Part shown: positions 35,238-40,586 of the stretch, in pieces | Position numbering within the stretch: the stretch's first letter is position 1 | Layout of the letters: every line of letters begins with the position of its first letter | DNA from: Nitrospirae bacterium MYbin6 | GTDB lineage: Bacteria > Nitrospirota > Thermodesulfovibrionia > Thermodesulfovibrionales > Magnetobacteriaceae | Direction of reading: 5' to 3' | DNA length: 40,586 nt | NCBI GenBank assembly: GCA_002753305.1 | Contig: PEAC01000015.1 | Coordinates: 1-40,586, forward strand | Translations under genes and position numbers: made by a program | Notes under the pieces: model-generated | The model's database searches: none | What the model saw: only the letters and a program-made list of their open reading frames with translations | What the model was told of the DNA's origin: nothing

Positions 35238-35651
35238 ATGACATATTATGATTGGGCAGCGGGAAAGCCGAAGCGTGGAGGGGACGTTACGGGGAAGTTA
35301 ATGAATGATTTAGCGGGGCTGCTCACATATACGACCGACTCCGGAGAATCGGCATATTATGACACCATAAAGATGACGAGAGACTACCTTGAGAAAATGG
35401 GTGAAGAGAAACCGGCAGTGCTGCCTACGTCAAGAGGGACGGCTCTGTACTATTACAAGCAGTCTCTGAAATACGTGGACATAGAGGCGGCCAGGAAATA
35501 CCTTGATGAGTATAAAAAAATTGGCGGGAAGATGAGCGATGTCAAAGTGAGCATAAAGCGTGTCGACTCACTGGCCAGAGGTCAGTTCGGCTTTTTCACA
35601 ATGCAGTCCCTTTATTTGTTTACGGTATACGAGTATGGCTATATCAACTAG
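35238..35651 (+). CDS. Orphan ORF of unknown function, possibly a gene fragment
   Basis: 137 residues, soluble, helical and charged, with no signal peptide or recognised motif. The composition (GKPKRGGDVTGKLMNDLAG, ALYYYKQSLKYVDIEAARKYL) looks like real coding sequence, and could be a piece of a larger phage or structural protein, but this is a guess. The frame is closed by TAA two codons before the ATG, there is no good ribosome-binding site, and nothing follows in operon. It lies at the junction between the cyclase operon and the AT-rich part of the window. Confidence 0.45.
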   Translation: MTYYDWAAGKPKRGGDVTGKLMNDLAGLLTYTTDSGESAYYDTIKMTRDYLEKMGEEKPAVLPTSRGTALYYYKQSLKYVDIEAARKYLDEYKKIGGKMSDVKVSIKRVDSLARGQFGFFTMQSLYLFTVYEYGYIN

Positions 35652-36151
35652 TTTCTTTTCAATCATAAAGAACCACTATGATAGGCGTGTATGATTCTAA
35701 AATCGTGTAGAATTGCGTCATTGCTAGTTTGAGAATATATCATGGTATGCCCCCCTTTTGCTGCTGTGACATGGTACTCATTCTTATGGTACATCGTTAT
35801 AGCCGACAAATTCTGTCATTCAAATGACAAAATTGAACATCTTTAACCATTTTACCATTATCCTGTATTATAAACAGTATACGCATGGAGATGTTACAGA
35901 TGTTTTACATATTGAGACTACCAACATGAAAATCATAAAATTTCCACAGCCCTTCAGATTTCATCCACCCATTCAGGGTTCATTCCCATTAAAGCGAACC
36001 ATACTGCTATATGGAAACAACCTCAACCCCTATTTTTCCTTCACAGTATGTTCACCACCGAGAATGTCATCAATCATTTCGAGTGTTTTCACATGAAAGT
36101 ATCTCTCCTGAGTTTAAAATCGAAATTCAGGTCTGTCCGTAAACTTTCGGG
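35652..36151. other. AT-rich non-coding stretch
   Basis: About 500 bases with no convincing gene; the one longer plus-strand frame (about 35824-36096) has atypical composition and no ribosome-binding site. It contains a 16-base dyad, TGTCATT-ca-AATGACA, at 35814-35829, a possible operator-like site. No terminator was found for the SGNH gene, which ends here. Confidence 0.45.
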
Positions 36152-37813
36152 TTAACGAACTAAATATTTAAATAACAACTCCGCGGCAAACTCATTCCCC
36201 GCTAAATTCAGATGGGTGTCTTTAGGCTTGTACAAATTGATGCTCACAGCCTTATTAATAAATTCATTTGTTAAATCATAATATTCGATTGACGAATTAT
36301 CAAGATATTTTGATAATATTCTTGTAGGCAACGTGAAATCGAATCTATCCGCTTTTATATTATATATGTTTGCGACAGTATTCTGAAGCTCTTTGTTAAC
36401 TTGAATTTCGCCTGGAATTAATATTACTAACAGCCTTATTTTACGAGCATCGCACAGTTGTTTCATTTTTCCTAAATAGTAGTATGTCGTGTGAATATAA
36501 TTCGGCGGTAATTTATTATCTTTTAAGAATATCACACTCCTGTATCTTTCGATTTCATAATATTTTTGATCGTCAAATGTAGGCAGGCTATCGGAATAGA
36601 GGCATTGCAGAAAATCTTTTTTGCCTCTGTAGTGCATTAATAATTTATAAACAAACTTAAAATACAACCTCACATATGAATTGCTTACGGCAGGTGCGTC
36701 TTCTTTTATTGCGTCCAGTAAATCATTCCCTAAAAATATATTCACAATAGCAATATCTGGATTATACCCTAACCCCTCGGAGGACAGCAATGTCAGGTAT
36801 TCCTTAGGCCCCGCACTGGAGATTCCCATGTTTACGATTTCGTATTTTTTACCATTTCGATTAAGCTTACTTTCCAGCAGTGTATAATAGTTATATTTAT
36901 ACGGTACGACGCCGAACACAAAAGAATCCCCTATGGTTATTATCCTGGCAACTCCTGCTGGTTTCTTAATATCATGTTCCACGTCGTTAAAACCTTTCGA
37001 ATTCAGATTATAGTCATAATGCTGAGCATACGGTTGGCCGCGAAAGCTGAAAAGGTTATTGCTCGGAAAAATGAAAGTAGGTTTATATTTTGCGTATATA
37101 CGCAGCGATACCTCTAAGATACAAATCGTTATTAAGACTATTAACAAGATGCTTACTACCGATTTAACCATATAAAAGGTTTTTGGTATTTTATATTTGA
37201 AATTAACGATTCCTGTATAACCTTTGTTTATCGATGAAGCTAAATATCCGATAGGAACTGCAAGGTATCTTAAAATGGCCTTAATAGTAAAGGTAGCAAT
37301 CAGCATAGCTAAAATAATTATTGCATTAACGAATATTAATTTTTTAGTGAGCGAAAAGTTCTTGTTTATGAGCTTCGGGTCGACGCCGGTTGACTGACCT
37401 TTTAAGCACCCATCGGCGATAGTAACACTCTCAAGCTGGTTTTCGGCAGTCCAATTGAAAAAGTTATTCTTAGGACTCCAGTGTTTTAGCCTGATTATTT
37501 TGTACATAGATATTTCGCAAACCTTGATAGTAACAGGGTTTAAAGAAGGGTCTATCCTTAATTTAACAGTGCCATTGGGTACTTGTACGGTATATTTATG
37601 CCTGCCGCTTTTTATTGCGAAATTAGTCGATCTGTTTTCATCGAATTCACCGCCAACGCTCCAATACACCTGTCCGGTGTCATCGATTTCCGAATCGAAC
37701 ACTATTTCAACCGAAAGACTTGACAAATTAAAGGCAATTAACACACTCAACAGCAAAATAAATGTTATGAGCGGGGCAAAGCCAATATAAGTACTCTTAT
37801 TAATGTTTATCAC
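36152..37813 (-). CDS. Membrane-anchored SGNH/GDSL hydrolase
   Basis: 553 residues. TM1 (about 10-30), an extracytoplasmic beta-rich domain (about 32-150), two more TM helices (about 157-180 and 215-237), then a C-terminal SGNH hydrolase domain (about 285-553). All four blocks are present: GDSF (nucleophile Ser), NMGISSAG, FLGNDLLDA and DTHLNLAG. Such proteins often de-acetylate or acetylate-edit surface polysaccharides. The start is GTG 37813, with GAGAGGTG eight bases upstream. The AT-rich codon use and the neighbouring methyltransferases and glycosyltransferase suggest a role in exopolysaccharide or O-antigen modification; the substrate is unknown. Confidence 0.8.
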   Translation of the reverse strand: MININKSTYIGFAPLITFILLLSVLIAFNLSSLSVEIVFDSEIDDTGQVYWSVGGEFDENRSTNFAIKSGRHKYTVQVPNGTVKLRIDPSLNPVTIKVCEISMYKIIRLKHWSPKNNFFNWTAENQLESVTIADGCLKGQSTGVDPKLINKNFSLTKKLIFVNAIIILAMLIATFTIKAILRYLAVPIGYLASSINKGYTGIVNFKYKIPKTFYMVKSVVSILLIVLITICILEVSLRIYAKYKPTFIFPSNNLFSFRGQPYAQHYDYNLNSKGFNDVEHDIKKPAGVARIITIGDSFVFGVVPYKYNYYTLLESKLNRNGKKYEIVNMGISSAGPKEYLTLLSSEGLGYNPDIAIVNIFLGNDLLDAIKEDAPAVSNSYVRLYFKFVYKLLMHYRGKKDFLQCLYSDSLPTFDDQKYYEIERYRSVIFLKDNKLPPNYIHTTYYYLGKMKQLCDARKIRLLVILIPGEIQVNKELQNTVANIYNIKADRFDFTLPTRILSKYLDNSSIEYYDLTNEFINKAVSINLYKPKDTHLNLAGNEFAAELLFKYLVR

Positions 37814-38223
37814 TGCGTTAGCACCTCTCTATCTTAACCTCTGGCTATGCTTAAACCCGGGCCATAATGTCAGAGGGTGTCCCAAATTCCGTTGAAGTAG
37901 GGATGCCTCTACTATCTATATACTAAGCAACAGCCTCCTTATTGTCAAGTGTTTTTCGTATAGTTTTTACTTGAGGCAACGTTACTCATTCGTATAGATT
38001 TTTCGTAAGATAACCTAAATCCACCATCATAAATATGGGAAAAGCTTGTAACGTATCATTATACAGCGGTATTTAGACATAACAGCTTTACATTAATTGA
38101 TGCAGTTTTCTCAAGATGGAGTTATGGTTGGATACGATTGAAAATGGATTTCCCATGAATGCCCTTGATGTTGATGGTGAATCAAAGGTGATGATAGGTT
38201 GACAACGGATATTACTGTATGTT
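37814..38223. other. Divergent intergenic region with two promoters
   Basis: No gene seen. It holds the SGNH promoter on the minus strand and the methyltransferase promoter on the plus strand, described separately. Confidence 0.5.
37920..37948 (-). promoter_or_regulatory. Sigma-70-type promoter of the SGNH hydrolase gene
   Basis: Minus strand TTGACA (37948-37943), a 17-base spacer and TAGTAT (37925-37920), giving a leader of about 100 bases before GTG 37813. Confidence 0.55.
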
Positions 38224-38228
38224 ATGAT
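38199..38228 (+). promoter_or_regulatory. Sigma-70-type promoter of the methyltransferase genes
   Basis: TTGACA (38199-38204), an 18-base spacer and TATGAT (38223-38228). The -10 box covers the first possible ATG (38224), so translation more likely begins at ATG 38236, seven bases after the box, on a leaderless message. Confidence 0.55.
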
Positions 38229-38235
38229 AGCAGCC

Positions 38236-38970
38236 ATGAATCTTAGAGAGAATACGACAAGTAGCCTGTTAATGCGTGATATGGGAATTTTAGCCAGGTC
38301 TGATAACTATTTATCAATGCAATTCAGAAAAATTGACAAGTATATTGGAAAAAGAGTATTGGAAATTGGTTCAGGAATCGGAAATCATACAAAGAACATC
38401 ATCGGCAAAAAACCAGAAATACTTATCGCTCTTGAAAAAGAGGTTTCATTCTGTCAGTTTTTGAAAAACAACTTCGGGGATGACATAGAATTGCTCAATT
38501 GTGATCTCGATACTATTTCTCAATATGCTGACAGTCTGACAAAGAAAAGAATTGATACAGTTATCGCATTAAATGTAATTGAACATATTAATCAAGATCT
38601 TGCCTGTCTAAAAATCCTATCAGAGATTATTGTTCATAATGGCCGGATTATACTAATTGTACCTGCTTCAAAAGTACTCTTCTCACGCTTAGATAAAGCG
38701 TATGGGCATTACAGAAGATATACACAAGAAACATTTATAGAATACGCAAAGGTGCTTAACCTTGAACTAATAGAAAACACATACTTTAATATGATTGGTT
38801 GGTTTGGATGGCTTATCTTTGCAAAGATTGGAAAGGCTATCCGTATAAGTTACAAAGGAATGAGTATGTTTGACCGTTTCCTCCCAATATTAAGTTTTTT
38901 AGAGGATAAAATTCATAAACCTCCATTTGGGCTGTCGCTTCTCGCAGTATTTGGAAAAAGAGGTATGTAA
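38236..38970 (+). CDS. Class I SAM-dependent methyltransferase
   Basis: About 244 residues (MNLRENTTSS). Rossmann fold with SAM-binding motif I RVLEIGSGIGNHT, an acidic residue at the end of strand 2 (IALEKE), and motif IV-like VIALNVIEHINQD. A C-terminal hydrophobic patch (NMIGWFGWLIFAKIG) suggests membrane association or a lipid/sugar substrate. ATG 38224 is inside the -10 box and was rejected as start. The stop overlaps the next methyltransferase start (TAATG). Probably modifies a polysaccharide or glycolipid intermediate; the exact substrate is unknown. Confidence 0.8.
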   Translation: MNLRENTTSSLLMRDMGILARSDNYLSMQFRKIDKYIGKRVLEIGSGIGNHTKNIIGKKPEILIALEKEVSFCQFLKNNFGDDIELLNCDLDTISQYADSLTKKRIDTVIALNVIEHINQDLACLKILSEIIVHNGRIILIVPASKVLFSRLDKAYGHYRRYTQETFIEYAKVLNLELIENTYFNMIGWFGWLIFAKIGKAIRISYKGMSMFDRFLPILSFLEDKIHKPPFGLSLLAVFGKRGM

Positions 38971-39884
38971 TGGTAAATTATTTTGAATGTAAAAACTGCG
39001 GCTCTCCTCACGTAAAAGTAAAATATGCTTTTCATTCTGTCGATAAGCGAATCCTTCAATGCACGAAATGTGAATTGATGGTGATTCATCCCATGCCGAC
39101 GCAGGAAAATTTATTATCTGTATATAACGAGAACTATTATAATAATGAAAAACTAACTTCCTCTGATATAACAGCTATTTATGGCTATTCTGATTATATG
39201 GCTGAGCGAATCAACAAGCAGCAGGGATACCAAAAAATATGCCAGACTATAAACAGATACAATCCCGTTGCACATAATCAACGGCTTTTGGATTTTGGCT
39301 GCGGGCTGGGTCATTTTATGGATTCAGCCTATGACACGGGATATTCAGTATCCGGTGTCGAATTCAATGCGTACGCTATTGAATATATTAGAAAAAGATA
39401 TACTTATAAGGTTATTTCTTTTGATGAATTCAATAAAACTAATGAAAAAGTTAATATTATTACCATGTTTGACGTAATTGAGCACATGCCGAATCCTTTC
39501 GAGACTCTTGACAGAATCGGCATGCTGCTTGAAAAGGATGGACTTTTGGTTATTTCCACAATGGATTCAAGAAGCTGGCTGTCCAAGCTTATGGGGAAGA
39601 GATTGGAGGACTTCAGAAGGATAACTGAGCATATATATTTCTTTTCAAGAAAGAACTTGTCGGAAATATTGATCAAAAAAGGTTTTGATATATTGGAAGT
39701 AAAAAGTATCGGGCATTCTTTTGAATTGAAATATTTAAACAGCCGTATAATGCACACCATCCCTTTGATTGGCGTTATGATGCGCATATTTTTAAAAGTG
39801 TTCCCTTTTCTTGGAGATCTGAATATATATATCAATCCCTTTACAAAGATGATAATCTATGCTCGTAATAGAAATAAGATATAA
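38970..39884 (+). CDS. Zinc-ribbon class I SAM-dependent methyltransferase
   Basis: 304 residues. The N-terminal zinc ribbon (FECKNC and LQCTKC) is followed by a methyltransferase domain with LLDFGCGLGHFMDSA (motif I), GVEFNAYA and NIITMFDVIEHMPNP. This layout matches sugar or lipid C/O-methyltransferases common in surface-polysaccharide clusters. The C-terminal part has a hydrophobic segment. Its ATG shares a base with the stop of the previous methyltransferase, so the two are translationally coupled and may act in sequence on one substrate. Confidence 0.85.
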   Translation: MVNYFECKNCGSPHVKVKYAFHSVDKRILQCTKCELMVIHPMPTQENLLSVYNENYYNNEKLTSSDITAIYGYSDYMAERINKQQGYQKICQTINRYNPVAHNQRLLDFGCGLGHFMDSAYDTGYSVSGVEFNAYAIEYIRKRYTYKVISFDEFNKTNEKVNIITMFDVIEHMPNPFETLDRIGMLLEKDGLLVISTMDSRSWLSKLMGKRLEDFRRITEHIYFFSRKNLSEILIKKGFDILEVKSIGHSFELKYLNSRIMHTIPLIGVMMRIFLKVFPFLGDLNIYINPFTKMIIYARNRNKI

Positions 39885-39916
39885 TGAGACAATATGGGAA
39901 AAGTGGCCACCATAAT

Positions 39917-39930
39917 TGAGAATATTCTCA
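39917..39930. promoter_or_regulatory. Perfect 14-base palindrome between methyltransferase and glycosyltransferase genes
   Basis: TGAGAATATTCTCA, a perfect dyad about 27 bases before the ATG of the last gene. It could be an operator, or chance in AT-rich DNA. Confidence 0.3.
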
Positions 39931-39956
39931 GGATAAGCAGAGATGTCTAAAAATAG

Positions 39957-40586
39957 ATGAAAAATAAATATTTTTTTTGTACATTATTAATAATTGCCGC
40001 AGTTAAGCTATTTTTAGTATCCAATATACCTATGGTTGTCTCAGGATTTGCTGCTCACGATGATTTTCTTTATATCAACCTCGCCTCAAGTATTTTAACG
40101 GGAGATTGGCTCGGCCATTACAATGAGCTTACCCTTATCAGAGGAGTGGTTTATCCATTGTTTATTGCGTTTAACTATTTACTTGGATTGCCTCTCTTTG
40201 TTACTCAACACTTTTTATTCATTTTTGCAGGATTAGTATTTCTATATACAATATCTAATTTTATAAAAAATTATATCATACTCGTAGCTATATTTATATT
40301 TTACGTTTTTGTTCCGATTCAGATACAGTTTCTGTCTGTTATAAGGGAAGGAATCTATATCCCAGAGACAGTAATTTTGTTTTCAACTCTGTTCGGATTG
40401 ATTATTTATAGAGATTATAAATGGGCTTTATTTGCAGGGATTGCGCTTGTTATGGTCTGGTTTACACGTGAGGAGGGAATTTGGGTATTGCCATCCGTTG
40501 CTGTTACCTATGTAATTATCATTTTTGAATCTAAAATAAATAATAGAGATATTTTAGTAAAAATCCTTCCGATATTATGTCTGCCA
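39957..40586 (+). CDS. Polytopic membrane protein, probable GT-C fold glycosyltransferase (3' end outside window)
   Basis: The frame is open from ATG 39957 to the window end (210 codons, no stop), so the gene is partial. The protein is very hydrophobic: TM1 at about 4-24 is followed by an acidic loop AAHDDFLYINLA, typical of the first periplasmic loop of GT-C/ArnT/PMT-like glycosyltransferases that use lipid-linked sugars. At least five further TM helices follow, with a FTREEGIW loop between them. It starts 72 bases after the second methyltransferase and belongs to the same putative polysaccharide cluster. The GT-C assignment rests on topology and the acidic motif only. Confidence 0.65.
   Translation, partial: MKNKYFFCTLLIIAAVKLFLVSNIPMVVSGFAAHDDFLYINLASSILTGDWLGHYNELTLIRGVVYPLFIAFNYLLGLPLFVTQHFLFIFAGLVFLYTISNFIKNYIILVAIFIFYVFVPIQIQFLSVIREGIYIPETVILFSTLFGLIIYRDYKWALFAGIALVMVWFTREEGIWVLPSVAVTYVIIIFESKINNRDILVKILPILCLP

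Noticed and set aside
35824..36096. 90-residue plus-strand ORF
   Set aside because: Atypical composition, no ribosome-binding site, no recognisable domain; likely chance in AT-rich DNA.
39894..39950. 18-residue plus-strand ORF (ATG 39894 to TAA 39950) before the last gene
   Set aside because: Short, no clear ribosome-binding site, overlaps the palindrome; a leader peptide cannot be argued from this alone.

Overview
The window looks like a chromosomal segment of a Gram-negative, respiring bacterium, most probably of the phylum Nitrospirota (Thermodesulfovibrio/Magnetobacterium-like). This is inferred from gene content: an RND pump with outer-membrane partner, a Rieske/cytochrome b complex carrying multihaem c subunits and a GltD-like Fe-S flavoprotein, a DUF4390-NtrY-NtrX cassette, and CHASE2-cyclase and caspase-like proteins. 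No rRNA, tRNA or CRISPR was seen.

Layout. 0.2-9.5 kb (minus strand): a coiled-coil membrane protein followed by an MdtABC-type efflux operon in which the MdtC permease is fused in frame to its outer-membrane lipoprotein. 9.6-10.7 kb (plus): a DsbC-like thiol isomerase and a small Cys-rich protein. 10.8-16.1 kb (minus): DUF4390 protein, NtrY-like kinase, NtrX-like sigma-54 activator and an M23 endopeptidase, an envelope-stress-like unit. A PAP2 phosphatase (plus) and an unusual receiver-TM-SPOR protein (minus) follow. 18.6-21.6 kb is a repeat-rich scar: a 5'-truncated caspase-like gene and an IS1182-type transposase lying between two oppositely oriented copies of a repeat.

21.6-27.9 kb (minus) is a respiratory operon: Fe-S flavoprotein, Rieske protein, cytochrome b, membrane-anchored hexahaem cytochrome c and dihaem cytochrome c, behind a clear sigma-70-type promoter. 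28.0-35.0 kb (minus) holds two tandem, translationally overlapping CHASE2 / class III nucleotide cyclase proteins. Their catalytic residues are split between them: the downstream gene keeps both metal aspartates but lacks the transition-state Asn/Arg, and the upstream gene is the exact opposite. This predicts an obligate heterodimeric cyclase analogous to the C1/C2 halves of animal enzymes, and is the most interesting system in the window.

From about 35.2 kb the DNA becomes visibly AT-rich. It carries an orphan ORF, a membrane SGNH hydrolase, two SAM methyltransferases and the start of a polytopic GT-C-like glycosyltransferase that runs off the window, suggesting a surface-polysaccharide island. 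Several genes have a -10 box only 6-7 bases before the ATG, suggesting leaderless transcripts.
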